The notes beneath the pieces are model-generated. The model was not told the origin of the DNA, searched no databases, and worked only from the letters and a program-made list of their open reading frames with translations. Positions 22,577-33,390 of a DNA stretch of 64,000 nucleotides are shown here, one piece after another. The stretch comes from Aplectana chamaeleonis (lineage: Eukaryota > Nematoda > Chromadorea > Rhabditida > Cosmocercidae). The number at the start of each line of letters is the position of its first letter. Position 1 is the stretch's first letter. Position numbers and translations under genes: made by a program. The DNA lies in contig JAPDOI010000174.1 of NCBI GenBank assembly GCA_029168955.1, positions 1,102,001 through 1,166,000 on the forward strand. Reading direction: 5' to 3'.

Positions 22577-22663
22577 AGGAACGAGGAACGAGGGACGAGG
22601 AACGAGGGACGAGGAACGAGGGACGAGGAACGAGGGACGAGGAACAGGACACGAGGGACGCGT
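22577..22663. repeat. 14-bp tandem repeat (GAGGAACGAGGGAC)
   Basis: Four to five copies of a purine-rich 14-bp unit, the last ones decayed (GGAACAGGACACGAGGGACG). It starts about 30 bp after the end of the 42-bp array. Confidence 0.9.
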
Positions 22664-22899
22664 TACAAGAAAAAACGCGAATTTTAGCTAAGCTTCCGCC
22701 GATCTAACTTTGTTAATTTTCAATCGATTTGGCTCAAATTTTGTCAGCGGGTGTCTTCTATACTCTCTCACTTATATCCAGAAGGAAATCTCTAGAAAAT
22801 TTGTTTTACAGGTTTTATTAACTACTTTACCAAAATCTAAGTGATCACAAGTGCCAGGCAAAACCAAACCTCTCCAGCCGCTTCGCGGCTGGAGCGATA
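22664..22899. other. No gene; short GC hairpin
   Basis: CCAGCCGCTTCGCGGCTGG at about 22874-22892 is a perfect 8-bp-arm hairpin with a TTC loop. Otherwise unremarkable. Confidence 0.4.
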
Positions 22900-23092
22900 G
22901 GACATGGTGCGGTTGCGAACCCGCAATAAAACTACGGTAGAATCTGGCACTTTGCCAGATTTCGTCATCGATCGGCGCCACAGCTGATAGTCTCGTGAGC
23001 AGAGACGACGGTTGGCGCCGATCGACGACGAAATCTGGCAGTGTCAGATTCTACCGTAGTTTTAGTGCGAGTCCGCAACCGAAATATGTCCT
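22900..23092. repeat. Foldback MITE, arms about 85 bp
   Basis: GGACATGGTGCGGTTGCGAA...CTACGGTAGAATCTGGCA...CGATCGGCGCCA on the left is mirrored on the right (TGGCGCCGATCGACGACGAA...GTAGTTTTAGTGCGAGTCCG) around a loop of about 25 bp near 22995. No flanking duplication could be assigned. Confidence 0.65.
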
Positions 23093-24490
23093 TTTAACAT
23101 TGCGGTCAACTGTATATTAAAACGAGTCTCTGGGTTTTCTGCTACGCCTCAGGCGATGAAAAGCTCCGTGTGATTAGAACTTGTTGAATTCGCCTTCAAT
23201 ATAAGAAAAAGGTTTCCTTTTTGGACATCACATAAATATACGGATACTTAGGAAAGATTGGCTTAACAATTCACAACGATAATGTCGAAAATCCCCGCTC
23301 CACGAGCGAAACAAATAAGAAACTTTAGCTTGTAATGCTTAACAACATAGTGTTCATATTTCTCCCTCGAAGAATAGTCCAGATGCGGGCTCTTCGCGAT
23401 TCTCAACTCGGAGCCTGACAGATCTCCAGGGGGATGCTGAACGAAGTCACAACGCGGGAGCAGTTCGGCTGGCACACGTGACGCGCGCTGCGGAAAACCG
23501 CTGCGCGCACGTCGTCGTTGGAGCGCGATACCCGGGCGCCAACTAGTTTTCTTCTCACCAGGGAAGTATACAAAGCGTATGTAGGTCGGTTCTGCCAAAA
23601 CGACTAGTATCGTGAATATCTCTTCTGGCTCAATAGTAAAAATGCGCAGTATCCCCTCCCGAGCTGAAGGTTTAAAAAAGTTATGAGCATTTTTCAAGCC
23701 TCGCGAAAAGGCAAGGGTATTGTATTTTCATTTCATTCATCAGGCATTTTTTTTGGAGTTTCAATTTTTTTTTCGGATTTAGCTCAAAACTTGTATGTAG
23801 GGGTAGTCTAGGGTGGTGAACACGAATCTGGAGTTTATTTGTCGAAGTTTTGAGGTTTACTGTAAGTTACGGTAGGTAGCATGTCATTAAGGGATCACAA
23901 CCCACCTTAGTAATTTGAAAATCGACAAACGGACGTTAAATTGGCATTCCCCACTCCGAATAACCCCCGTATACGAATTTTGAGTAAAATCTGAGATTTT
24001 GACGTATACCCACCGTAATCTACCGTAATCTGCAGAAAATCGATAAACGGACTCCAGATCCTTGTTTAGCACTCCAAATAACCCTCAGAAAATGATTTTG
24101 AGACATATCTATCGTAGAAATCCGGAAATCTCAAAAGTGGCGTTTTTCCCTCGAAATTTTCCCCGGTTGGGAAGCTTCGAACGAAATTAGCCGAAAACTC
24201 TCTAAAATCGACTAATAAACTACAGATTCGTGATCAGCGCCCCTGAAAACCCTCCTGGGAGAATTTCAAGTCAACTCTGGAACATTTTTCTAAAACGCTT
24301 CCAGAGCTCTCTAATTGGTATAAATATACAACACCGAAAATCCGTACAAGTCCGAAACCCTGTCAGTCTGGACAAAGTATGGAAAGGTGCCTCCCCCAAA
24401 ACTTTGCTGAACACATTCATGAGGTCCGTTTCCGGATTTTTCGAAGACTAATACCCTTTTTGGAAGGTATAAAAAACAAAAAATGATCTG
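23093..24490. other. No supported gene; diverged repeats
   Basis: A block at 23432-23515 (GGGAGCAGTTCGGCTGGCAC...) recurs inverted at 25643-25722. From 23770 to 24450 there are degenerate repeats of the type ACGGTAG.TTAC...CGAATCTG.AGTTTATTTGTCG; similar text occurs at 42430-42850. The 144-codon minus frame at 23263-23697 has no recognisable similarity. Confidence 0.35.
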
Positions 24491-24496
24491 TTTTTA

Positions 24497-24997
24497 AAGG
24501 CAGTGTTCACGATGAAAAAAGTTTTCGAAATTCCACTAGGATTGGGTGGTGGAGGGACACTCTGTAACGTTAACGTCGAAAGAACGCATGAAAACGAGCC
24601 AGGAAGAGCCCCAAAAGAGCCCGAAGTTGCAACTTCGAGCGCATCGAAAACCCCAAAAGCGCATCACACGCCCACCGACGTGAGCTAATGAATGCTCGAG
24701 GTCGTGAGATGAGCGATGATTTTCAATCATTAGCCCCGTTCTTCCCTTCATTCTCAGCTTCTCTCTTTACTCAGGTCAGCTCGCATAGATCGGCTGCAAA
24801 AGACGGAAGTTACAAGCCTCGGACAACTCGTCCACCATGTTTCCATAGCTCAATCTTTGAAGGACCATACCTGCGTTCACAGAAGGTCTTGTATGATTTG
24901 GAATGGAAAAAAAAGAGACACCATTGGAATCAGCGTGGGGCCGTTTTCAAGATAGGCGGAAAAACAGGAAAACGATTTTCATCGTGAACACTACCTT
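24497..24997 (+). mobile_element. MITE family A
   Basis: TA|AAGGCAGTGTTCACGATGAA ... TCATCGTGAACACTACCTT|TA, 501 bp. The interior includes GGTGGTGGAGGGACACTCTG, CATGAAAACGAGCCAGGAAG, GATGAGCGATGATTTTCAAT and CTCTTTACTCAGGTCAGCTC. The same orientation and nearly the same interior occur at 58191-58678. Confidence 0.85.
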
Positions 24998-25154
24998 TAA
25001 GCTGGTAACTTTTTGGAACCTGCAGCTCGGGGCGGGATACTGCGCAGTTTACTATTGAGCCACATGATATACTAACGACTCTAGTCGTTTCGGCAGATCC
25101 GACCTACGCTTTGTATACTCCCCTTGTCAGAGGCCCCACGGTTAACTCGTCTTA

Positions 25155-25641
25155 AAGGCAGTGTTCACGATAAAAATCGTTTTTCTGCTTTTTCCCCTAT
25201 CTTGAAAACGGCCTCATGCTGACTCCAATGATGTCTCTGAAATCGTACAAGACCTTCTGGGAACGGAGTTATGGTCCCTCAAAAATTGAGCTAAGGAAAC
25301 ATGGTGGACGAGTGGTTCGAGGCTTGTAACTTCCGTCTTTTGCAGCCGATGTATGCGAGCTGACCTGAGTAAAGAGAGAACTTGAGAATGAAGGGAAGAA
25401 CGGGGCTAATGATTGGAAATCATCGCTCATCTCACGATCTCGAGCATTCATTTGTTCACGTCGGTGGGCGTGTGTTGCGCTTTTGGGTTCGCCTTGCGCT
25501 CGAAATGGCAACTTCGGGCTCTTTTGGAGCTTTTCCTGGCTCGTTTTCATGCGTTCTTTCAACGTCAGCGTTACAGTGTGCCCCTCCACTACCCATTCCT
25601 AGTGGAAAATGAAACACATTTTTTATCGTGAACACTGCCTT
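25155..25641 (-). mobile_element. MITE family A
   Basis: TA|AAGGCAGTGTTCACGATAAA ... TTTATCGTGAACACTGCCTT|TA, 487 bp, reverse orientation to 24497. Only about 155 bp separate the two copies, giving a large inverted pair that could form a stem. Confidence 0.85.
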
Positions 25642-25642
25642 T

Positions 25643-25722
25643 AACGACGACGTGCACGCAGCGGTTTTCCGCCGCGCGCGTCACGTGTGCCAGTCGAACT
25701 GCTCCCGCGCTGTGACTTCGAT
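25643..25722. repeat. 80-bp block, inverted copy of 23432-23515
   Basis: CGACGACGTGCACGCAGCGG ... GAACTGCTCCCGCGCTGTGA is close to the reverse complement of 23432-23515. Together they bracket 2.1 kb holding diverged repeats and two family A MITEs. No end structure was identified. Confidence 0.55.
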
Positions 25723-26512
25723 CAATATTTCATCTCCAGTCAGCTTGGCCGTTGAGCTGCGTGTATCTCCGGCTTCTTAAGCGATCCCGATCAGGGGTGT
25801 TCGGCAATTGCCGTTTGCCGATTGCCGTTTGCCGGCCATTTTTGGGGTTTGCCGTTGCCGTTTGCCGAAATTTCTTTCAAAAACGGCGAAATTTCGGCAA
25901 AAATGCGTTAAAACGACATAATTCGCCCTCACTGCACTTTCTGTGTTGGTCAGCGATACGAAGCTACTACAAATAAATATTTGAGTAGTTCCAGCTCATA
26001 ATGAATAATTGAACCCATCAAATCTGCAACTGACGAGAACATCTTGACTGGGTAATCAGAGGAATTCGTTCGAGTTTTACGTTGTTTGGGAGCCTTCAAA
26101 AGTCTTTTACAATCATCAGATTCTTAACCACTTAAAAATGCCACAATTGCAAAAAACCCTCTTTCGGGAAGCATACCGATTACCGCATGTTCTAACATTA
26201 CAAAACCAAGTGATATCAAAGTTGTAGCGCAAATGCAGCCTTTTTAGACATATGAACCAGTTGAGAACCCGTGTAAATCGGTCCGCTAATCCTCGGATGG
26301 TGGGCTGGTGGTAATAATTGAGACAGAAGTTGACCAACTCTGCAAATACTTTGTCTGGCTTTTTTAGAATGGAGCAATATTTACAGCGGTCAGTAAGGGC
26401 AGTGATCAATAATATTTTCGGTTTCGAGATTAGCTGAAAGGAAGGGTTTACTCAGTGACAGAGCTGAGTTTGTTAAGAAATGGTATAAAGATGAAAAAAT
26501 GAAAAATCTCTA

Positions 26513-27303
26513 AAGGCAGTGTTCACTATGATTTTGGTCCCCGAGTTTTTCACATAAAACGGAGCGTTGGCCTCCAAGTGTCACCAAAATTACGAAGAAA
26601 CGGCAAAAAACCCATTAAAACGTCGTAATTCAGTGACATTATTCTATAACATAGACTAGTTGTCCGGTTGGATGAACATGTTCGTAGTGGTTGTCACCGG
26701 TGGAAAATTGGGTCAATCGAAAATAGAAGAATATTTTATGCAAAGCCTCAATTTCTACATCATTTTAGTTCTACCCGGGGCCACTTAAAGGCAGCATACA
26801 CGCTCGTAAGCTTGGTTGAGGTAACAACGGAAATAGAATGGTATGGCCCAGATTACAACGCCTACGCATTTTGAAGTGTCAAAAACGACCCACAATGCCG
26901 CTACATGAGTTAGAAGTTGGCCCCGCCCTGTATTTTCACGCCCCCTGTATTTGCCCTTTTTCTGCAACGCAAGGTTGCTGGGTCATATTCACCGTCGGTA
27001 CTGTTGGTAGGTTGCCTAACAAGTGAACCACACACGTCACTGACGGCGAAGATGGCCCAGCAACCCTGCGTTGGAGGAAAATGGCAAATACAGGGGGCGT
27101 GAAAATACAGGGCGGGGCCAACTTCTAACTTATGTAGCGGCATTGTGGGTCATTTTTGACACTTCAAAATGCGTAGGCATTATGTTGTAAGCCATACGGT
27201 TCGATTCACATTGTTATCCCAACCACGTTTACGAGCGTGTATGCTGCCTTTAATCAATATGGCGAATAATTTCAAGATTGAAGATTATCGTGAGCACTGC
27301 TTT
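26513..27303 (+). mobile_element. MITE family B, interrupted by a D element
   Basis: Left end TA|AAGGCAGTGTTCACTATGAT at 26513; right end GATTATCGTGAGCACTGCTTT|TA at 27303. At GGGGCCACT|TA (26785-26787) the D element is inserted. Family B sequence resumes at 27251 (TAATCAATATGGCGAATAAT), exactly as in the uninterrupted copy at 51735-51760. Confidence 0.82.
26788..27250. mobile_element. D-type palindromic MITE (463 bp)
   Basis: Ends AAGGCAGCATACACGCTCGT ... ACGAGCGTGTATGCTGCCTT with TA on both sides. Long inverted arms (TACAACGCCTACGCATTTTG, GAGTTAGAAGTTGGCCCCGC, CCCTGTATTTGCC) make the whole element a near-complete hairpin. A second copy is at 49921-50383. Open frames on both strands are mirror images. 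Confidence 0.88.
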
Positions 27304-27426
27304 TAAAGGCAACGATTAAAATCGCATTCAACTTTTCACCAGAAGTCGAAGGGTTCGAGGCCCATCGCAACAACAGTGTCGAAAACCGGCTTGAAACGAG
27401 CAACCAATAGCATTATACTGCCCCGG

Positions 27427-27512
27427 AACTTGAATTTGGTGTGCTCGCCCCACCCATTTCCTCGGTCGCCACAGGGGAAGTGGGTGGGGCGGACACCCCA
27501 TATTCAAGTTTT
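27427..27512. repeat. Hairpin inside hAT2
   Basis: ACTTGAATTTGGTGTGCTCGCCCCACCC at about 27429 pairs with GGGTGGGGCGGACACCCCATATTCAAGT at about 27483-27511, giving arms of about 30 bp with a few mismatches. Confidence 0.55.
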
Positions 27513-28660
27513 TGGACCTTATAGAGCAATATATTACTCGCTTTCAGCCGACATTGTTGTTGTAAGCCCAGGATCATACTCACTGCGACCAGAGACGCGA
27601 CGCAATGTTTACCATCAATATCGACCGAAAGTCGATATGCCTGAGTTGCACTGTCGCTGTCGCTGGTAGCGGGAAGTATGATCCCTGCCTAATGAGCGTC
27701 ATGCCGGCTTGTAGGCCGAATACACATAAAGGAACGCGCCCAAGAGCAGTCCGGATGGCTAAGCGCACTGCACGCGTCGCTCCAGCGACGACGTGAGCAC
27801 AGCGGCCTTCCGTCGCATTCACCATTCGAAGTGTCTTGGGGTGCCTCTCATTCTGTGTATTCGATCAGCATGCCATCGGAGCTCTCGATTTCCAGTGGAA
27901 ATTCAAAGGCTGTATTTATTGTGAGCCTTGCATTCAACTAGACTAGTTTTACTCCACTCCCGTAGCATCACAAGGAAAACCATTCGATCGTAGTTTGAAG
28001 TGAGAACCTTGAGCCTACTACTTGCTACTAACAATAGAAATCGTAAGTGACTCCTGTCATAATTTAAACCGCGCTCTGCTGATTGCGGTGTGGATTGTCA
28101 TTCGCCATCAAAGGACCAATCATCGCGTATTCTCACCTGAATGTCGTACTGGTATCGGCCACAGTCTTTGGGTCGGCGCACACTCCCATCGCACCAAGCT
28201 TGCTTACGATTTACTAAGCGTCGCAAGCCTTTTTCAAAAAAAAAACACTTCGCGGGTCTATCACACTTTGCACTGCTCAAAAAGACGCCCATATTTTGGA
28301 TCACTATCTAGCATTAATCTGTACGGAAACTCCAATTAGTGGGGAGGAATTAACACAATTATCTCCGGGTGATGGAAAAGCTTACAGCATTGTTGATCTT
28401 GAAAGTGACTCCTCATAACCTGAGGCTTTCAAGTAGCTTTGATATATGGGATTTTTCTTCCTGTAATGGCTATTGAAACGCCAGGCACAAAGCAACTGGC
28501 AGGTATAGCATGGATTATACATGACTAAGCAAATGTTGGTGTATTATAGCACAGAACAGATTTTGCCGTTTGCCGTTTGCCGGTCGTTTTTGGGGTTTGC
28601 CGTTGCCGTTGCCGTTTGCCGAAATTTTAAATTCCTTTGCCGCACACCCCTGATCCCGAT

Positions 28661-29362
28661 ACATATGGCACCTGTAGTCATCCAGGAAGTAACATGAAGC
28701 TCAGCACACGTGATGAGCGGCATATTGCGTCTCCAACTCCATGGTGTCGGCTTCGACGATTCGATCTGAAATGTCGCTGACCGTCTCTACAGAAACCATC
28801 TATCGTTCGATCCACTGGGACGGCAACATTGTGAGATCCGTAGTGAAGAAAGCCCCTCGCCTGCAGCATCACCATGCGGATGCGCGGTTCGAATTCACCG
28901 GATCAAACATAAAATTTGGATACGGTGAATTCTGCACATGGTATGTAGCTCATTTCCGGGGGTATTCGTATACTTAAGTATGAGGCGCACTGTATTTAGA
29001 CACAACTTTTCTCTTATGACACCCGGGGCCTAATATTATACTAAAGGTAGATGAATTCGCTGGCCTCTCCGTTTAGGCCTGTGTAGTTAAAAACATAAGG
29101 AAGCGAAAAAAGCAACTACGGCTGACTTGCAAGATCGGCCCCAAAAGACCTATGACGAACTGGATGTCAACTACTTCATGGCGGGATGATTTTGTGGCAT
29201 GTGAAGACCACGGTAGGGCTATTCGGGCCAGCTCCCAAAACTTTCTTGTCATTATCGATAGGTAATAAATTCTAGAAGTTAATACTAAAGAAAGCCCAGA
29301 ATGGATCTGGTTAGGAAAGTTTTTGCACGCGCCTTCACTTTTTCCTGTATATCATGTACCTA
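28661..29362. other. No supported gene
   Basis: A plus frame at 28741-28977 is unrecognised. No repeats or element ends were seen before the M-type element. Confidence 0.35.
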
Positions 29363-30015
29363 CTCAGATATTTGTGGGGAAGTTCCCGAGGACAATAGAC
29401 CTGATTTGGTCGTTATCACTCGGTCGAGGGGAGAGGAGCGAGGCCTCTTCCCGGAAGGGGACGTCTCGCCCCTCTCCCCTCGAAATATACACAACGATAA
29501 GACGTTCGAAACAGTCGACTCGGGGGGAGAACAAGGGAAGTTCGCTTCACGGTTGTTCCCATGGCCTCCCCCGAGCATGATGAACGATAAAACAAAGCGG
29601 CAGTGTATACGATGATGCAAACGGGCTAGTCGCGAGGTGGTCTCGCACTCCGCAAGTGGAGGGAGCAGACGTGCCACTCAAGGGCGGTGTAAGGTATCTC
29701 TGTCCAGATTACCAGGGGAGATAACAAGCTTCTTCGTAACCTTTCGACAAAGGTGAATATTTTTGACCTTATTCCTGCTTTCGAAGAACAGGAAACTGGT
29801 GAAAACGACGAGTTTCGGCCAGCCGACTTTTGATAGATCAATGACCAATGAGTGTTGGGTTGCGACAGCTTGGGGAAGACCGACGATCGGGACAACAAGG
29901 GAAGACCTGCTAGGCGGAGGTCCCCTCCGCCTCCCCTCGATTCGGGGGAAGTTCCACAGTTGTAGCGAGGGAAGTTCTGCTGTCGTTCTCGGGAACTTCC
30001 CCACGAATTCTTGAG
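29363..30015 (-). mobile_element. M-type TA element, copy 2 (653 bp)
   Basis: TA (29361-29362) then CTCAGATATTTGTGGGGAAG..., ending ...CTTCCCCACGAATTCTTGAG then TA (30016-30017). This is the inverted-orientation relative of 10827-11481, and the two can be aligned along their whole length. It lies only 31 bp from the Tc1-like element that follows. Confidence 0.8.
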
Positions 30016-30048
30016 TACAATGGTTTGCGTGTGTGGAACAAGGGCATA

Positions 30049-31458
30049 CACTGCGCTGCAAAACTATATGACATACCCCTATTTCCACAGTTCTGAATTT
30101 CGCGTGGGCCAATCAGAAAAACTGCAAATGCCAATCGACGCTACACCTTCGAAAACCCCCGGGTGCAAATTTTCATAATGATACGTCAAATTTTACAAGG
30201 CTGGCACCGGAAAGTGTCGAAATTTACCGATGCAAAATTACGTATACGACATAGCAGGTGAATATTGGGAATATCTTGAATCCTTTAGATGTGCAATGGG
30301 AAAAATTACGGTATCATTAAATCTATTCACAACAGGATGTTCCTGCTCCTTATTTTCAAAATGCCACGCGGAACCAGATTGTCAGAATGGGAAAGAGCTC
30401 AGATTGATCTTATGAGCCATATGGGCCTTAGTATTCGATCTACGAGCCAACAAATTAGACGAGCTGGAGGCTGATTTGCTCGATACGTTAAAAAACTTGC
30501 TTTTTGCCTGCATAAAGTACGAACTGGAAGACCAAGGAAGCTGAACGATCGAGAGGAACGGGCAGGCGTGAGGCTGGCATCGAATTCCATGATGTCTGCG
30601 AGTGGGATCAAGGGAGCCTTGGAACTGCGCGCGGACAAATTCACAATTCTGCGAACCATTCATAGCACCCGGAACGTCGTCCACCAACGAATGTGAAATG
30701 CTCCACGTCTTACAGACAACCACGAGAAATCGCGGCTCCAGCTCGCGAAGTTTGATGTGTTGGGCAGCATTCAACTGGTACGGTCAGCTAGACTACTCCT
30801 TCGTACCTTGCAGTATAGACTCTGCGGATTTCCAGAGTGTGCTGAGAGATCACCTCCTGCCATCGCCTTTTATTCCAGCAGAACAAGGCGTCCACTCATG
30901 TAAGTAGGTCGACGCTGGATTGGTTTCAGTTCAATCATGTCGATTAACTTGAATGGCCCGCCTGTTCTCCGCACCTCAACCCTGTGAAAAACTCGTGGGT
31001 ATTCTTGCGCAACGAGTATACGCTCATGGCAAGCAGTACGAGTCCGTAGCTCAACTGAAAGAAGTCGTTATCGCCGAAAGGGTCGCTGTTGAAGGTGGCG
31101 TCCTCAAGAACTTAGTGAACAGTATGCCAAACAGATTATTCGACGTGACCCTGAGCCAGGGTAACTCTATTGACTATTTTTTCATGTAATTGATTGTTAT
31201 TTTAATAAACGGAATTTGTAGAGTCTGCAAAATGGAAGTTTTGGCTGTATTCTCTGCTATGTCATATAGTTTTGCATCGGTCAATTTCGACACATTCCGG
31301 TGCCAGCTTTTCAAAAACCGACGTATTCTTATAAAGATTTGTACCCTGGGGTTTCTGAAGGTGCTGCGTCGATTGACATTTGCAGTTTTTCTGCTTAGCA
31401 CACGCGAAATCTAGAACCGCAAAAATCGGGGTATGTCATATAGTTTTGCCGCGCAGTG
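30049..31458 (+). mobile_element. Tc1-like transposon with intact terminal repeats
   Basis: About 58-bp terminal inverted repeats: CACTGCGCTGCAAAACTATA... at the left, and the reverse of the right end reads CACTGCGCGGCAAAACTATA; both continue TGACATACCCC and end in TTTCGCGTG. TA target duplication at 30047-30048 and 31459-31460. Total 1410 bp, a normal size for a Tc1-like element. The transposase inside is broken. Confidence 0.9.
30361..31188 (+). pseudogene. Tc1-like transposase, inactivated
   Basis: Start MPRGTRLSEWERAQIDLMSH (N-terminal helix-turn-helix), then a TGA at 30472. A second helical block follows in disrupted frames (HKVRTGRPRKLNDREE, SASGIKGALELRADKFTILR). The DDE part is at 30750-31188: AAFNWYGQLDYSF, then WPACSPHLNPVKNSW where functional relatives have NPIENLW. 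So the third catalytic Glu reads Lys, followed by GILAQRVYAHGKQYESVAQL in another frame. Several stops and frameshifts; not functional. A remnant polyadenylation-like AATAAA lies at 31204. Confidence 0.85.
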
Positions 31459-31682
31459 TAGGTTCGCACTCCTCGTTAACCTATAGAGAAAACTGTTTTT
31501 GTGACTGAAGTGGTCCTGGATGTGTGGATAGGGAACCAATATCTTACTGTTTATATTCCCCTAACTGTGAGTGTGTCTGTGTGTGTGAGAGAATAAACCG
31601 GAATTCGGTCGACCTGTCGTGAACAGTTGACACCCGGCTGTCACATCCACTGTCAACGCACACAGCCTAAGGAGAGTGAATA

Positions 31683-32865
31683 CTATACTTAGTATCCGAA
31701 TCACTCCTTTCCGGATATTCAATCTGATATTCGAGATTCGGACAATCCGATATCCGAAATTTCGAAAAAACGCATTATCTGAATCGAACCTGCCCAGGCA
31801 AGTCTGCCATCAAGTTTAAGTCCGGAAAATTTAAAATCGGCACTATCTGAATCGAGCCATTTTCCGAAGGGTCAGTAATTCGGATAAAATTCGAATAAAA
31901 TCGGATAATTTTCTGATAAAATTGGATAAAGTCGGATAAAATTGCACTTTGCCACGCCCATTTTTCCGTACCGCCTTCTATTTAGTACATCAACTTAGGG
32001 TTTTCCTCCTCCTTCGTTGGAAGAGCCGTTGCGGCGCGGAAAAATGTGCGTGGCCAGGTGAAATGACCAAGTGGCTATGTAGCTATTCAGTGTAGAAGTT
32101 TTTTTTGTATAGTTGTTTTGCGTACCTTCTAGTAGCTACTTGTCCTGGATCAAACCTGTGTATGGATATTACTGTGCCTCTCAACGACGATAGAGTAATT
32201 GAAGATTTCTTTTCTTTTTTTTATTAATATGCATATATAAAGCTTGGAGTGCGAGTGTGGGGCAGTGGCAAGAGGCGCCACTGTCATTCACACGGTCGAG
32301 TGATCGATCCTCGCCCAAAACCAGCCAAGCCTTCTATCCCCCCAGGGTCGGTAACTTGATGGCAGACTTGCCTGGGAGGATAAAAACGCTGACATGAAGA
32401 TTGGTTGGCCCCCGCAAATCGGTGTATAGGCCCAATACACATTCAGAAGCCTCTACGATTCTGAGTGGAAGTCGAATGTGTGGCGCATCCCCAGAGGATT
32501 GATATACGCCGAGAACTTCATCATTTTATTTCTTGTATGAAGCTCAAAGGTTGTATGTTAACATGCTGCAACAACAATGAAGTACTACCCTTTGTTCAAT
32601 TATGGATGTTTTCAGAGGCTTGCCTTGAGTACCTGGTTTATTTTTTCACTGTTTTGCCTCCACTTTGTTCCAAAAATATCCGAAATTATCCGACCGGATA
32701 TCCGTATCCGAATCATTGAAAAAATGGCATTATCTGAGTCGATCCATAATTCGAAAATTTGGAAAATGGCATTACCTGAATCGAACCAATATCCGGTAAA
32801 TCTAAAATCGGCATTATCCGAATCGATCCACTATTCAAAGACTTGTCTTCGGATAACAAGTATAG
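31683..32865. mobile_element. L-type element (CTATACTT ends, TA target) with 42-bp subrepeats
   Basis: TA|CTATACTTAGTATCCGAATC ... TTCGGATAACAAGTATAG|TA, 1183 bp. Ends carry ATCCGAATCGA-type repeats. In the right part GGCATTATCTGAGTCGATCC, GGCATTACCTGAATCGAACC and GGCATTATCCGAATCGATCC start at successive 42-bp intervals (about 32726, 32768, 32810). This makes it a diverged relative of the array at 2925-3290. A SINE-like unit sits in the interior. No transposase. Confidence 0.7.
32240..32540 (+). repeat. tRNA-like SINE, inside the L element
   Basis: The 5' part looks like a degenerate RNA polymerase III promoter: an A-box-like TGGGGCAGTGGCAAGAGG at about 32258, and a B-box-like GATCGATCC (GWTCRANNC pattern) at about 32309. 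They are followed by a conserved-looking body (CTTGATGGCAGACTTGCC, TTGGTTGGCCCCCGCAAATC, CTACGATTCTGAGTGGAAGT) down to GATATACGCCGAGAACTTCATC. No anticodon-stem structure, so not a functional tRNA. The SINE call is an inference from the paired boxes and their spacing. Confidence 0.5.
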
Positions 32866-33390
32866 TAAGCACCCCTTTTGAGTCAACGGGTAAATGCCCA
32901 AAAGCGCGCCGCGTAGAGGCGTGGGTGCTGACACTAGTATTCTGTCCACAGCTTATGTCCAAAGAAATTCTCATGACCCTTCGTGTGCGGTGGTAGTAAC
33001 TCGTTTTGACAATTTTGACACAGACTGAGACTGCAAGTTTGCATATTGATTAAAGTGTCAACATTTTTTAGCTGGTTGGTGTTCTTCTCACAGAACACGG
33101 TGCTACCTTGAACAACCTCAATTCCTACCTCGTCGATCGTTTAATTGTTAGAATACGCGTGAAGATCTGCTCTGATGAACCACAAATGAACTGCGACATC
33201 AGAAAGATGTACCTTCATGTAAGTTTTCTAAACCTTGTACTACGATATCCTGAGCTGTTCAATTCTCGGGAAAGGCTTGCATTTTGATGCTCACTTTCAA
33301 CAACTACATAGTTGTATCTCAAGAAACTATTGGGTGGAAACCTATTGGGAAGGGAATACTGTGCAGGCATCCCTGAGAACCATCATATAG
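32866..33390. other. No supported gene
   Basis: Nothing recognised; no element ends after the L-type border. Confidence 0.35.

Larger units (their letters stand above)
25792..28652. mobile_element. hAT-like element hAT2 (perfect 8-bp TSD)
   Basis: The left end CAGGGGTGTTCGGCAATTGC and right end ...TTGCCGCACACCCCTG match at 15 of 16 terminal positions. A perfect 8-bp target duplication ATCCCGAT lies at 25784-25791 and 28653-28660. Both subterminal zones are runs of TTTGCCG/TTGCCG (25800-25880; 28560-28635). Superfamily hAT is inferred from the TSD length and the CAGGGGTG ends. No transposase frame was recognised in the 2.86 kb, which also holds a family B MITE with a D element nested in it. 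Confidence 0.85.

Noticed and set aside
19436..22687. Long open frames (up to 258 codons, both strands) of repeated 14-residue units as repeat proteins
   Set aside because: The 42-bp unit is stop-free in several frames on both strands, so open frames are automatic. They break wherever a 41-bp unit occurs, and no start context or splice structure supports expression.
32255..32320. Functional tRNA gene
   Set aside because: A- and B-box-like motifs are present but no acceptor, D- or anticodon stem could be folded; treated as SINE-like.
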